Source: Martelella mediterranea DSM 17316 (lineage in GTDB: Bacteria > Pseudomonadota > Alphaproteobacteria > Rhizobiales > Rhizobiaceae). From it: a stretch of DNA of 64,000 nt. The stretch covers positions 2,064,001-2,128,000 of the forward strand of contig NZ_CP020330.1 in the NCBI RefSeq assembly GCF_002043005.1, read 5' to 3'. Below, piece after piece: positions 10,658-19,721 of this stretch. Numbering within the stretch: the first letter of the stretch is position 1; each line of letters begins with the position of its first letter. Below the pieces are notes generated by a model. That model saw nothing but the letters and a program-made list of their open reading frames with translations, ran no database searches and had not been told where the DNA came from. Made by a program: the position numbers and the translations under genes.

Positions 10658-10690
10658 CCGGCGGCCCTGGTCCTTGGTATCAGCCGCCGG
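10658..10690 (+). promoter_or_regulatory. Intercistronic hairpin after the binding-protein gene
   Basis: Perfect inverted repeat CCGGCGG (10658-10664) and CCGCCGG (10684-10690) with a 19-nt loop, located 12 nt after the stop codon. It probably stabilises the upstream message against 3' decay. Confidence 0.5.
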
Positions 10691-10711
10691 ACCCTTTCCT
10701 CCCGGAGAGAT

Positions 10712-10745
10712 CATCCGCGCCGCTTCGGCGGGGCGGATGGTTTTA
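10712..10745 (+). terminator. Partial terminator/attenuator between binding protein and permease
   Basis: CATCCGC (10712-10718) pairs with GCGGATG (10733-10739) around an inner GCCG/CGGC stem, followed by GGTTTTA. It resembles a leaky Rho-independent terminator inside the operon, since the permease genes follow 20 nt later with no obvious new promoter. Confidence 0.5.
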
Positions 10746-10765
10746 CGGGCAACGCCGGAGGAGAC

Positions 10766-11668
10766 ATGAAACGCATCCTTTCCAGCCTGACCGATGGTCG
10801 CGGCTTCGATATCACGCTGGTGGCCGTGCCGCTCGCCTTCCTGTTCCTGCTGTCCGGACTGCCGCTGCTCTACAACGTGCTGATGAGCTTCCAGGAAGTC
10901 GACATGTTCAGCATGGGGCAGCTTGCGCGGCCGTTCGTGGGTTTCCGGAACTATGTCGATCTCTTCAGCCAGCCGGAAACCTTCGGCATCCTCCTCAACA
11001 CGGCGGTCTTCGTTCTTGCCTCCATCGCCGGTCAGTTCGTCCTCGGTTTCGGCCTTGCCCTGTTCTTCGGCACCCAGTTTCCGGGCGCCTCGTGGCTGCG
11101 CGGCCTGTTTCTTGTGTCCTGGGTGATGCCCGGCCTTGTCGTCGGCGCGATCTGGAACTGGATCCTGTCGGGCGATTACGGCGTTCTCAATTTCCTTCTG
11201 ACCTCCACTGGGCTTACCGATGGCAACATCTACTGGCGCTCCGACCCCTCCTATTCCCTATGGGCGGTCATTCTCGCCAATATCTGGCTTGGAACCTCGT
11301 TCAACATGATCCTGCTTTCGGTCGGCCTGTCCTCGATCCCGCGCGATCTCTACGAAGCGTCCGAGCTTGACGGCGCCAACGTGTTCCAGCGGTTCTGGAC
11401 CATCACGCTTCCGATGATGCGTTCGACGATCGGTGCGGTTGTCGCGCTCGGTCTGATCTTCACCCTGCAGCAGTTCGACCTGTTTGCCGCCATCACCGAC
11501 GGCGGTCCCAACAATTCGTCCAATGTCGCCCAGTACTGGGCCTGGGATCTGTCGTTCCGCCAGTATGATTTCGCCAAGGGCGCGACGGTTTCGGTCATCA
11601 TGATCGTGTTCGTGATGTTCGCCTCGCTGGTCTATGTCCGTTCCACGCGCCATGAGGTGAGAGGATGA
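10766..11668 (+). CDS. Sugar ABC transporter permease (MalF-type, second system)
   Basis: Inner-membrane permease of 300 aa with six predicted helices and the EAA loop (EASELDGANVFQRFWTITLP). The start follows GCCGGAGGAG. It lies 119 nt after the binding-protein stop, the space holding two hairpins, and its end overlaps the next permease by 4 nt (ATGA). Together with the following two genes it forms the translocator for the sugar bound by the 9411 product. Confidence 0.9.
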   Translation: MKRILSSLTDGRGFDITLVAVPLAFLFLLSGLPLLYNVLMSFQEVDMFSMGQLARPFVGFRNYVDLFSQPETFGILLNTAVFVLASIAGQFVLGFGLALFFGTQFPGASWLRGLFLVSWVMPGLVVGAIWNWILSGDYGVLNFLLTSTGLTDGNIYWRSDPSYSLWAVILANIWLGTSFNMILLSVGLSSIPRDLYEASELDGANVFQRFWTITLPMMRSTIGAVVALGLIFTLQQFDLFAAITDGGPNNSSNVAQYWAWDLSFRQYDFAKGATVSVIMIVFVMFASLVYVRSTRHEVRG

Positions 11669-12492
11669 GCGATACCTCCCGCAACCGCCTGATGCTCGTC
11701 ATCGCCATCCTGCTGGCGATCGTCTACCTGTTCCCGCTCTACTGGATGTATGTCACCAGCCTGAAGACCGGCTCGGCGATGTTTGCCACGCCGCCGCGCC
11801 TGCTGCCCTCCGATCCGCAGTGGGCGACCTATGGCGATGTCTGGGCGAGCCGCAACATGGCGCGCTATCTCTGGAACTCGCTGGTGATCGCCACCGGCTC
11901 CGTCGCGCTGATTGCGGCGCTGGGTGTGGGCTGCGCCTATGTGCTCGCCCGCTATCGCAGCGGCTGGGTCGATGCCGGCCTGTTCCTGATCCTGCTGTTG
12001 CAGGTCCTGCCGGCCTCGCTGATGATCACGCCGATCTTCGTCGGGTTCTCGCAGGTCGGGCTGCTCGACTTTCCGCGCTTCGCGGTGATCCTTGCGATTG
12101 CGGCCAAGAGCATGCCGTTCTTCGTGGTGCTGGTCCGCGCGACCTTCATGAGCGTGCCGATCGAGCTTGAGGAGGCGGCGATGGTCGACGGAAATTCCCG
12201 GATCGGCGCGTTCTTCAGGATCGTGCTGCCGCTGGCGCGCAACGGCATCCTCGTCAGCGCCATCCTGATCTTCATGCAGGCCTTCGGGGAGTTCGTCTAC
12301 TCCAAGTCGATGATCCAGGCCGCCGAGCTTCAGCCCGCCAGCGTCGGACTGAACAGCTTCATGGGCCCGAACACCACCGAGTGGAACAAGATCATGGCCT
12401 ATGCGACGATCTACGTAACGCCGATCCTCGCCATTTTCGTTCTTCTGCAACGCCGTATTGTGTCCGGCCTCACTTCTGGAGCCCTCAAATGA
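11665..12492 (+). CDS. Sugar ABC transporter permease (MalG-type, second system)
   Basis: Second permease, 275 aa, the usual length for MalG-type subunits and lacking the periplasmic insertion of the 2377 protein. The EAA-type loop reads EEAAMVDGNSRIGAFFRIVLPL. It is coupled by 4-nt ATGA overlaps to both the preceding permease and the following ATPase gene, so stoichiometric synthesis is expected. Confidence 0.9.
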   Translation: MSDTSRNRLMLVIAILLAIVYLFPLYWMYVTSLKTGSAMFATPPRLLPSDPQWATYGDVWASRNMARYLWNSLVIATGSVALIAALGVGCAYVLARYRSGWVDAGLFLILLLQVLPASLMITPIFVGFSQVGLLDFPRFAVILAIAAKSMPFFVVLVRATFMSVPIELEEAAMVDGNSRIGAFFRIVLPLARNGILVSAILIFMQAFGEFVYSKSMIQAAELQPASVGLNSFMGPNTTEWNKIMAYATIYVTPILAIFVLLQRRIVSGLTSGALK

Positions 12493-13571
12493 CGTATCAC
12501 ATCCAGTTCGAAGGCGTGAATAAGCATTATGGCGCCTATCATGCCCTGAAAAACATCGATCTCGGCATCCCCAAGGGCACCTTCGTCGCCCTGGTCGGCC
12601 CCTCGGGATGCGGCAAGTCAACCCTGCTTCGCTCGCTCGCCGGCCTTGAAAAGATCACCAGCGGAAATCTGACGATCGCCGGCGAGACGATGAACAATGT
12701 GCCGCCGCGCAAACGCGATCTGGCCATGGTGTTCCAGTCCTATGCGCTTTATCCGCACATGACGGTCGAGGAAAACCTGACCTACAGTCTTCGCATTCGC
12801 GGCGTCGCCAAGGCCGAGGCGAAGAAGGCGGCCGAAGAGGTTGCGGCAACGACCGGGCTATCGGAACTTCTCGGCCGCTATCCGCGCGAATTGTCGGGCG
12901 GGCAGCGTCAGCGCGTGGCGATGAGCCGGGCGATCATTCGCCATCCCAAGGCCTTCCTGTTCGACGAGCCGCTCTCCAACCTCGATGCCGCCCTGCGCGT
13001 GCAGATGCGCAAGGAAATCCGCGCGTTGCACGACAGACTGGGCGCGACATCGGTCTATGTGACGCACGACCAGATCGAGGCGATGACCATGGCCGATCAT
13101 GTCGTCGTCATGCGCGCCGGCATCATCGAACAGCAGGGCCCCCCGCTCGAACTCTACGACCGCCCCGTCAACCGCTTCGTCGCCGGCTTCATCGGCTCGC
13201 CGGCGATGAATTTCGTGTCGGCGCGCATTGGAGAGGGTGGCGGATCGCTCGTGCTCGAGCTTGGCGGGCCGCAGACCATTGCCGTGGAAACGGGCTTGCC
13301 GGAAGGGCGTGCGGTCACCGTTGGCCTGCGGCCGGAGCATCTGCGTCTCGTTGCCGATGACGAGGCGCTGCTGAAATTCTCTGTCGAGACCGTCGAAAGC
13401 ACCGGCTCCAGCACCTATCTCGCCGCCGCGGGGGCCGAGGACTTCAATCTGGTTGTGAATGGTCGTACCGAGGTCAAGCCTGGGGATGTCGTCGGCGTTG
13501 GCTTCGATCTCGCACAGCTTCACCTCTTCGACGCGCAAACCGGCGAAAGGTTGCCCTTCGAAAGCCGGTAG
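12489..13571 (+). CDS. Sugar ABC transporter ATP-binding protein (second system)
   Basis: MalK/UgpC-type ATPase of 360 aa with Walker A GPSGCGKST, signature LSGGQRQR, Walker B FLFDEPLSNLD, switch His in YVTHDQIEA and a C-terminal regulatory domain. The start at 12489 (MTYHIQFEG) overlaps the permease stop as ATGA. A longer in-frame reading from 12381 is rejected because it is only permease sequence in another frame. This is the last gene of the LacI-controlled operon. The two ATPases in the window are similar but distinct in sequence. Confidence 0.93.
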   Translation: MTYHIQFEGVNKHYGAYHALKNIDLGIPKGTFVALVGPSGCGKSTLLRSLAGLEKITSGNLTIAGETMNNVPPRKRDLAMVFQSYALYPHMTVEENLTYSLRIRGVAKAEAKKAAEEVAATTGLSELLGRYPRELSGGQRQRVAMSRAIIRHPKAFLFDEPLSNLDAALRVQMRKEIRALHDRLGATSVYVTHDQIEAMTMADHVVVMRAGIIEQQGPPLELYDRPVNRFVAGFIGSPAMNFVSARIGEGGGSLVLELGGPQTIAVETGLPEGRAVTVGLRPEHLRLVADDEALLKFSVETVESTGSSTYLAAAGAEDFNLVVNGRTEVKPGDVVGVGFDLAQLHLFDAQTGERLPFESR

Positions 13572-13612
13572 CCGCCGGTGGAGGTTTTGGTTGGAGAGCC
13601 GCGGGGTCCGCC

Positions 13613-13753
13613 TCAGTGGCAGTGAACCTTGCCGACCTTTTTCTCCATGTGGCAGCATTGGCCGGGCGGCGAGCTCTTGCGGCAGCCGCCGCCATGGGCG
13701 AAGGCCGTCGTGGTTGAAAGCACCAGCAAGGCCGCGAGGCAGAACCTGATCAT
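13613..13753 (-). CDS. Small secreted Cys/His-rich peptide, YHYH-like
   Basis: A 46-residue predicted secreted peptide. After a signal peptide ending TTTAFA, only about 27 residues remain: a compact set with HGGGC, QCCH and a terminal VHCH. This resembles the metal-binding-looking tail of YHYH-domain proteins. The ATG at 13753 is preceded by GAGAGGGG at good spacing; an in-frame extension to 13861 is less likely because it puts the signal peptide inside. Three Cys and five His suggest metal binding or a disulphide, but no function is known. Confidence 0.6.
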   Translation of the reverse strand: MIRFCLAALLVLSTTTAFAHGGGCRKSSPPGQCCHMEKKVGKVHCH

Positions 13754-13884
13754 GGCGTTTCCCCTCTCCAATTGACATTCCGCTTGTGCCGGTTCGGCGG
13801 CATATGCGGTTCCATCAGGCGCATTGAAGCATACATCACCGGAATTCACTTCCGCCCACAAGTGAAAACTGCTTTGGTGCCGTC

Positions 13885-14832
13885 ATGTCTTCCGAACAAA
13901 CGAATGCAACCGGCCAGCTCACCGGTATTGCCCTGATCACCTTTGCGGTGCTGCTGCTGTCGCTGTCGGACGCTCTGGTGAAGCTGACCGGGGCGCATTA
14001 CAGCCTTGGACAGCTGATCCTCATGCGCTCGCTGGGGGCCGGTCTTCTGCTGTGCCTGTGGGCATGGGCGCGGGGCAGGCTGCTTGGTGCGGCCCGTCCG
14101 CTCTGGGTAACGCTCAGAAGCCTGTGCCTTGTGGCGATGTGGTTCTTCTACTATGCGGCGCTGCCGGAAATACCGCTGGCGCTGGCCGCCGCCTGCTTCT
14201 ACACCGCGCCGCTCTGGATGGCGCTGCTCTCGCGCGTCGTGCTTGGCGAGCCGCTCGGATTGCGCAGGTCGGTGGCGGTGGTTGTTGGCGCGCTAGGCGT
14301 GTTTCTGGCGGTCAATCCGGCTGCCGCCATGCCATCGCCCTATGTCGTCCTGCCGCTGCTTGCGGCGTTCTGCTATGCGTTGAGCGGCATCATTACCTGG
14401 AGCCGCTGCCGTTCGGAGCAGCCGGTGGCGATGGCGTTCAACCTGAACGTCGCCCTGGTCGTCGCCGGCGGCGGGCTTGTTGCCGCGCTTTCTATGACGG
14501 GGGCGGGCGTCGAGGGCAGTTTCATTTTCGGCGTCTGGCCTTCGCTCGGCGCTGTCGACTGGGCGGTCCTCGGCCTGTTGGCGACGTTCCTGATGATCAT
14601 CACGGTTTCGGTGGCCGGGGCCTATCGCATGGCGCCCGCGCCGGTGATCGGCCTGTTCGACAATGCCTATCTAGTTTTCGCCGCGCTCTGGGGCGTCGCG
14701 TTCTTCGGGCAAATTCCGTCGCCGGTCGAAATGGCCGGAATGGCGCTGATCCTGGCGGCGGCGATCGCGGCGGCGCGCGCGCCCAGGGCCCGGGTCGGCG
14801 GTTCGGTGCCCACCCGGATCGCGGCGAAATGA
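13885..14832 (+). CDS. EamA/DMT-superfamily transporter
   Basis: Polytopic inner-membrane protein of 315 aa with about ten hydrophobic helices in two EamA repeats (roughly residues 10-140 and 155-295). These are drug/metabolite exporters of the RhaT/YdcZ type. The ATG at 13885 gives a short soluble N-terminus but has only a weak ribosome site. It is monocistronic, between the small secreted peptide on the other strand and a small periplasmic protein gene. The substrate cannot be inferred. Confidence 0.85.
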   Translation: MSSEQTNATGQLTGIALITFAVLLLSLSDALVKLTGAHYSLGQLILMRSLGAGLLLCLWAWARGRLLGAARPLWVTLRSLCLVAMWFFYYAALPEIPLALAAACFYTAPLWMALLSRVVLGEPLGLRRSVAVVVGALGVFLAVNPAAAMPSPYVVLPLLAAFCYALSGIITWSRCRSEQPVAMAFNLNVALVVAGGGLVAALSMTGAGVEGSFIFGVWPSLGAVDWAVLGLLATFLMIITVSVAGAYRMAPAPVIGLFDNAYLVFAALWGVAFFGQIPSPVEMAGMALILAAAIAAARAPRARVGGSVPTRIAAK

Positions 14833-15004
14833 TGTCCGCCGGTGTTCATGGCTGGTTTTTAATGCAGGTTAAATTATCGTAAGATATTGAAAATTATGCT
14901 AAAATAACAAAACATTCATTTTCCGGAAATTGCAATCGAGAGTAGGCAGTCTTCCGCGGCGAGACGTTTGTCTCCGCCTGCCTCAACAACCGAGGAATAC
15001 TGTC

Positions 15005-15265
15005 ATGAAGAAGATCATAGCCCTTTCGCTCGCAACCCTGATGATCGGTTCCGGCGCGGCGCTGGCCGCCCAGCCCTTCAACCCGACCATGTACGGCGCG
15101 AAGCAGACCACCGCCGATCAGGAGATCGCCCGCATCTCCGCGCCCGGAACCATCTTCACCACCCAGGTTAGCGGCGGGTCCGGCTGGACGGCCTCCAAGA
15201 CCTACAAGGTGCAGCCGGACGGCACGGCGAAGCTGATCGATCTCGGCTATATCAACAACAACTGA
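15005..15265 (+). CDS. Small periplasmic protein of unknown function
   Basis: An 86-residue predicted secreted protein. Residues 1-21 form a signal peptide (MKKI, hydrophobic stretch, ALA-A), and the mature part is about 65 residues without Cys. The ATG at 15005 is preceded by GAGGAA; the reading can extend to 14930 but the signal peptide fixes the start. An AT-rich promoter region lies upstream (14860-14920), and a strong terminator hairpin follows, so it is a free-standing transcript. I do not recognise the family. Confidence 0.7.
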   Translation: MKKIIALSLATLMIGSGAALAAQPFNPTMYGAKQTTADQEIARISAPGTIFTTQVSGGSGWTASKTYKVQPDGTAKLIDLGYINNN

Positions 15266-15288
15266 TCCGAAAGCCCGTTGATCAGCTC

Positions 15289-15320
15289 AAGGCCCTGCGG
15301 CTGACTGCCGTGGGGCCTTT
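15289..15320 (+). terminator. Rho-independent terminator after the small periplasmic gene
   Basis: AAGGCCCTGCGG pairs with CCGTGGGGCCTT (two G-T wobbles) around CTGACTG, followed by T-rich TTCATTT. It separates this gene from the convergent xerC. Confidence 0.75.
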
Positions 15321-16255
15321 CATTTGCGCGGATGGGCCCGGTCGTAGATCTCCAAGAGCCGGCCGGTATCGACGCCGGTATAGACCTGTGTCGTCGACAG
15401 GCTGGCATGGCCGAGCAGTTCCTGGATGGTGCGCAGATCGCCGCCGGCGGCCAGAAGATGGGTTGCGAAGGAGTGGCGCAGCGCATGCGGCGTCGCCTTG
15501 TCGGAGAGGCCGAGCGCACCGCGCATCGCCTGCATTTCGCGCTGTATGATCGCGCTTTGTAGTTTCTTGCCGCGCGCGCCGAGAAACAGCGGCCCCTCCG
15601 GTTCAAGGTGATAGGGCACTAGACGGATATAATCGTTGACGGCGGCAAGCGCTGCCGGCAGCAGCGGAACGATCCGCGTCTTGCTGCCCTTGCCGGTGAT
15701 CCGGAGGCTTTGCGGCGCGCCGGCAAAATCGGCAGGCGTCAGTCCCAGCGCTTCGGAAATGCGCAGCCCGCAGCCATAGAGCAGGCAGAACACGGCGGCG
15801 TTCCGCGCCGCGATCCATGGCTCTTCCGCAAGCTGGCTGTCGGCCCGCGACAGCGCCAGGGCATCTTCGGCGTTCAAGGGTTTCGGCAGCGATTTCGGCT
15901 GTTTCGGCGCGCGCATGGCCCGCACGCCGGCGGCATTGGCAAGCCCGCGTTTTTCCAGCCAGCGCAGGAATGAACGGATGCCGGCAAGATCGCGCCCGAG
16001 CGTGCGCGCCTCCGCGCCACCCTTGCGGCGAAACGCCAGATAGGCGCGAATATCGGCAGGCCGGAGCGCGTCGATATCGGAAAGGCGCACCGGCCGCGCC
16101 ACATGGCGGCACAGGAACTGCAGAAACTGGCGCGTGTCGCGCTCATAGGCGTTGATCGTATGGTCGGCGAGCCGCCGTTCGCTGTCCAGCGTTTCGAGCC
16201 AGTCGCGCCGAAGCGCCATCAGGGCGTCTTCTGCCGGAATGAGCACGTTTTCCAT
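15320..16255 (-). CDS. xerC: Tyrosine recombinase XerC
   Basis: Site-specific recombinase that resolves chromosome dimers at dif, working with XerD. This 311-aa protein has a SAM-like core-binding N-domain (residues 10-105) and a catalytic domain with Arg165 (GLRISEAL), a Lys near 189 (TGKGSK), His257 and Arg260 (HALRHSF), His283 (GHASL) and nucleophile Tyr292 (TQVYTGVD). The full catalytic set is present. The start is ATG 16255 (MENVLIP); an upstream in-frame GTG at 16276 is possible. Its place beside priA and the ATP synthase genes is housekeeping context rather than a mobile element. Confidence 0.92.
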   Translation of the reverse strand: MENVLIPAEDALMALRRDWLETLDSERRLADHTINAYERDTRQFLQFLCRHVARPVRLSDIDALRPADIRAYLAFRRKGGAEARTLGRDLAGIRSFLRWLEKRGLANAAGVRAMRAPKQPKSLPKPLNAEDALALSRADSQLAEEPWIAARNAAVFCLLYGCGLRISEALGLTPADFAGAPQSLRITGKGSKTRIVPLLPAALAAVNDYIRLVPYHLEPEGPLFLGARGKKLQSAIIQREMQAMRGALGLSDKATPHALRHSFATHLLAAGGDLRTIQELLGHASLSTTQVYTGVDTGRLLEIYDRAHPRK

Positions 16256-16450
16256 CGATCGCCAGCCGTCATCCACAGGTGTTTATCCACGCCGGCCGGC
16301 CCGGGCCATGACCTCGGCGCTTGACGAAATCTTGTTCGCCGACAATCCTGCACTAGATTGCGTTAGAAAAAAGCTAATGCTTCGAGGGGGTGTCATTGTC
16401 TTATCATATCGAGTTGGGATATAGACCTTCCACCATTGACGGGACTTTAT

Positions 16451-17392
16451 ATGGCGCGCCGTGATTCCTCATCTGCCTTGACGCATTTTGCCGAGACGCT
16501 GGCGCTTGTCTCGCAGGGACGGCCGGGCCATATCGTCGACACGCTGATCGCCGAGCGCGGCGAAAAGATTGTCCACAGCCCGTTCTGGCCGGTGATGCGG
16601 CCCTTCCTTTATTCCCTGCTCGGCTATGGCAAGGCGATCGAATTCGCCACCGAAACCCAGTCGATGGATGGCTACGGGGTCTTCAACTATCTTTCCGAAA
16701 AACTGACGCTGGACATCCATTGCCAGCGCGGCGAGCGGATTCCTGAAGCCGGCGGTTTCATCATGGTCTCCAACCATCCGACCGGCATTGCCGACGGCGT
16801 GGCGGTGTTCGACCTCTTGAAGGAACGCCGCCCGGACATGATGTTCTTCGCCAATCGCGATGCGGTGCGCGTCAATCCGCGCCTGGTCGAGATGATCATT
16901 CCGGTCGAGTGGCGCGAGGAGTTCAAGAGCAAGCTCAAGGCGCGCGAAACCCTGCAGGTCACCAATGACGCGATCAAGCAGGAAAAGGCGATGGTGCTGT
17001 TTCCCTCCGGCCGCATTGCCTATTGGGCCGAGGGCAAGCTCAACGAGCGGCCATGGAAGAATTCGGCGATCGGCTTTGCCCGCAAATACAACCTGCCGAT
17101 CCTGCCGGTACATCTGAAGGCGCGCAATTCCGGCCTGTTCTACTGGTTCGCCAAATGGTCGACCGAACTGCGCGACATGACGGTGTTCCACGAACTTCTG
17201 AACAAGAAGGGCGACCGGTTCGATTTCACCATCGGCAAGATGATCATGCCCGAGGAACTCCACGGCGACGCCGCCGACGTGACGACCGCACTCGAAAACC
17301 ATACGGTGCATGCGCTGGCGAAGGACCCTGATGCGGACTTCGCGCTGCCGCCGGCCGAACCCAAGGCCGAGGCAGAGGAAGGGGCGGCCTGA
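16451..17392 (+). CDS. 1-acyl-glycerol-3-phosphate acyltransferase-like protein (PlsC family)
   Basis: Lysophospholipid acyltransferase-family protein of 313 aa. The acyltransferase signature N-H-P-T-G-I-A-D (HX4D) is followed by a FPSGRIA block corresponding to the glycerophosphate-binding FPEGTR motif. It acts at the cytoplasmic membrane on phospholipid or other lipid acceptors. The ATG at 16451 is chosen over a TTG at 16436. The C-terminus is Ala/Glu-rich and probably disordered. It lies between divergent xerC and co-directional priA. The exact acceptor is unknown. Confidence 0.82.
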   Translation: MARRDSSSALTHFAETLALVSQGRPGHIVDTLIAERGEKIVHSPFWPVMRPFLYSLLGYGKAIEFATETQSMDGYGVFNYLSEKLTLDIHCQRGERIPEAGGFIMVSNHPTGIADGVAVFDLLKERRPDMMFFANRDAVRVNPRLVEMIIPVEWREEFKSKLKARETLQVTNDAIKQEKAMVLFPSGRIAYWAEGKLNERPWKNSAIGFARKYNLPILPVHLKARNSGLFYWFAKWSTELRDMTVFHELLNKKGDRFDFTIGKMIMPEELHGDAADVTTALENHTVHALAKDPDADFALPPAEPKAEAEEGAA

Positions 17393-17449
17393 GCCGCGAT
17401 CTGCTTTGCCGCTTCACTTTCCAGGCGTCGGCAGGCAAGCTTGCCAGTC

Positions 17450-19666
17450 ATGACTTCAGATTCGCTTGATCTTTTCGGAAAACCTGTGACGCCTGCCACT
17501 TCACGCAGCGTGCCGGTGATGGTGCCGCTGCCGGTGGCGGGGCCGTATTCCTATGCGGTGCCCGATGGCATGGCGGTGATCCCCGGCTCCGTCGTGCAGG
17601 TGCCGGTCGGTCCGCGCAAGGTGATCGGCATCGTCTGGGATGAGGGCGATGAGACCGGCGCCGTGGACGCGAAGAAGCTCAGACCCATCGAGCACGTCTT
17701 CGACTGCCCGCCGATCAGCCCGGCGATGCGGAAATTCATCAATTGGGTGGCTGGCTATACGCTGACGCCGCCGGGCCTTGTCGCGCGCATGGCCGTGCGC
17801 GCGCCGACCGCGCTCGAGCCCGAGCCGATGGTCGAGGGGCTCAGGCTGACCGGCACCACGCCCGAACGGATGACGCCGGCGCGGCAACGCGTGCTGGAAC
17901 TGGCCTCCGACGGGTTCTCCTGGACGCGGCTCGGGCTCGCCCGCGCCGCCGGCGTCAGCGCCAGCGTGGTCGAGACCATGATGAAGCAGGGCGTGTTCGA
18001 TACCGTGTTCCTGCCGCCGCCGCCCGCCGTCGGCGCGGCGGATCCCGATTACGCCCCGCCCGAACTGTCGGCGGACCAGCGGGACGCCGCCGACAGGCTG
18101 AAATCCTCGGTCGGGCAGGGCTTCGGCGTCACCCTGATCGACGGCGTTACCGGGTCGGGCAAGACCGAAGTCTATTTCGAGGCGATCGCCGAAACGCTGA
18201 GACAGGGGCGGCAGGTGCTGATCCTGCTGCCGGAAATCGCGCTGACATCGGCGTTTCTGGAGCGCTTCGAGGCCCGCTTCGGGTCGAAACCGGGCGAATG
18301 GCATTCCGATCTCGCGCCGCGCATGCGCGAAAAGGTCTGGCGGCAGACGGCGGAGGGACGCATCCGGGTCGTCGCCGGCGCCCGTTCGGCGCTGTTCCTG
18401 CCATTCGAGGATCTCGGTCTGATCGTGGTCGACGAGGAACACGACACCGCCTACAAGCAGGAAGACCGGGTGTTCTACAACGCCCGCGACATGGCCGTCG
18501 TGCGCGCCCGGATCGGCGATATCCCGACGGTTCTCGCCTCGGCGACGCCCTCGATCGAAAGCCAGGTCAATGCGCTTGCCGGCCGCTACGAACGGCTGCA
18601 CCTGCCGGGCCGTTTCGCCGAGGCGGCGCTTCCCGATCTGAAGACCATCGACATGCGGCGCGACCCGCCGGCGCGCGGCGGCTTCCTGTCGCCGGTTCTG
18701 CTGAAAGCGGTGGAGGGCGCGGTCGGGCGCGGCGAGCAGGCGCTGCTGTTCCTCAATCGCCGGGGCTATGCGCCGCTGACGCTCTGCCGAGTCTGCGGTC
18801 ATCGGTTTCAGTGCCCCAATTGCTCGAGCTGGCTGGTGGAGCACCGGTTTCGCGGGCAGTTGATGTGCCATCATTGCGGCCATGCCGAGCCGGTGCCCGA
18901 GGCCTGCCCGGAATGCGGCACGCTCGACCATCTGGTCGCCTGCGGGCCGGGCGTCGAGCGCATCGCCGAGGAGGTCGAGCATCATTTCCCCGAAAAGCGT
19001 ACAATCGTTCTCTCTTCCGATCTCTCCGGCGGCGTCAAGCGGCTCAGGCTGGAGCTGGAGGCGGTGGCAAACGGCGAGGCGGATATCGTCATCGGCACGC
19101 AATTGGTGGCGAAGGGGCATAATTTCCCGCTGATGACGGTTGTCGGCGTCGTCGATGCCGATATCGGCCTTGCAAACGGCGACCCGCGCGCGGCGGAGCG
19201 CACCTTCCAGTTGCTCGCCCAGGTGACCGGGCGGGCAGGGCGCACGGGGCTCACGAGCCACGGCTTGATCCAGACCTATCAGCCCACCCATCCGGTGATG
19301 CGCGCAATCGTTTCCGGCGAGGCGGAGGGCTTCTATGCCCGCGAGATCGGCGAGCGCGAGAAGAGCGGCCTGCCGCCGTTCGGACGGCTTGCCTCGGTGA
19401 TCGTTTCGGCGGAAACGCGTGGCGAGGCCGAGACGCATGCCCGCGCGCTCCGGGCTGCCGCGCCGCAAAGCCGCTCGATCTCGGTGCTCGGCCCGGCGGA
19501 GGCGGCCCTTGCCCTGATCCGCGGCCGCTACCGGTTCCGGCTGCTGGTGCATGGCGCGCGCGGCGACGACATGCAATCGTTTCTGGCGGCGATGCTCGAA
19601 AACGGGCCGAGGGCGCGCGGCTCGGTAAAGGTGCAGGTCGACATTGACCCGCAGAGCTTTCTCTAG
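17450..19666 (+). CDS. priA: Primosomal protein N' (PriA helicase)
   Basis: Replication-restart helicase of 738 aa that recognises stalled forks and reloads the replisome. The N-terminal 3'-end/DNA-binding domain spans roughly residues 15-190. The helicase core has Walker A VTGSGKTE near residue 233 and DEEH near 328. Eight Cys between about residues 447 and 485 (CRVCGH, CPNC, CHHCGH, CPECG) form the two zinc sites, and a C-terminal helicase lobe has QVTGRAGR. ATG 17450 is preferred over TTG 17441. The length is normal and all motifs are intact. Confidence 0.96.
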   Translation: MTSDSLDLFGKPVTPATSRSVPVMVPLPVAGPYSYAVPDGMAVIPGSVVQVPVGPRKVIGIVWDEGDETGAVDAKKLRPIEHVFDCPPISPAMRKFINWVAGYTLTPPGLVARMAVRAPTALEPEPMVEGLRLTGTTPERMTPARQRVLELASDGFSWTRLGLARAAGVSASVVETMMKQGVFDTVFLPPPPAVGAADPDYAPPELSADQRDAADRLKSSVGQGFGVTLIDGVTGSGKTEVYFEAIAETLRQGRQVLILLPEIALTSAFLERFEARFGSKPGEWHSDLAPRMREKVWRQTAEGRIRVVAGARSALFLPFEDLGLIVVDEEHDTAYKQEDRVFYNARDMAVVRARIGDIPTVLASATPSIESQVNALAGRYERLHLPGRFAEAALPDLKTIDMRRDPPARGGFLSPVLLKAVEGAVGRGEQALLFLNRRGYAPLTLCRVCGHRFQCPNCSSWLVEHRFRGQLMCHHCGHAEPVPEACPECGTLDHLVACGPGVERIAEEVEHHFPEKRTIVLSSDLSGGVKRLRLELEAVANGEADIVIGTQLVAKGHNFPLMTVVGVVDADIGLANGDPRAAERTFQLLAQVTGRAGRTGLTSHGLIQTYQPTHPVMRAIVSGEAEGFYAREIGEREKSGLPPFGRLASVIVSAETRGEAETHARALRAAAPQSRSISVLGPAEAALALIRGRYRFRLLVHGARGDDMQSFLAAMLENGPRARGSVKVQVDIDPQSFL

Positions 19667-19721
19667 ATAATGATCCCCAAAGGGATGCGGGCGCGTGTCC
19701 CGCAATACTGGAGGGTGTGTA

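Noticed and set aside
16269-16291. Two DnaA-box-like 9-mers (TCATCCACA and TTATCCACG) near xerC
   Set aside because: Only two off-consensus sites, no AT-rich unwinding element and no dnaA or other origin gene. Likely chance.
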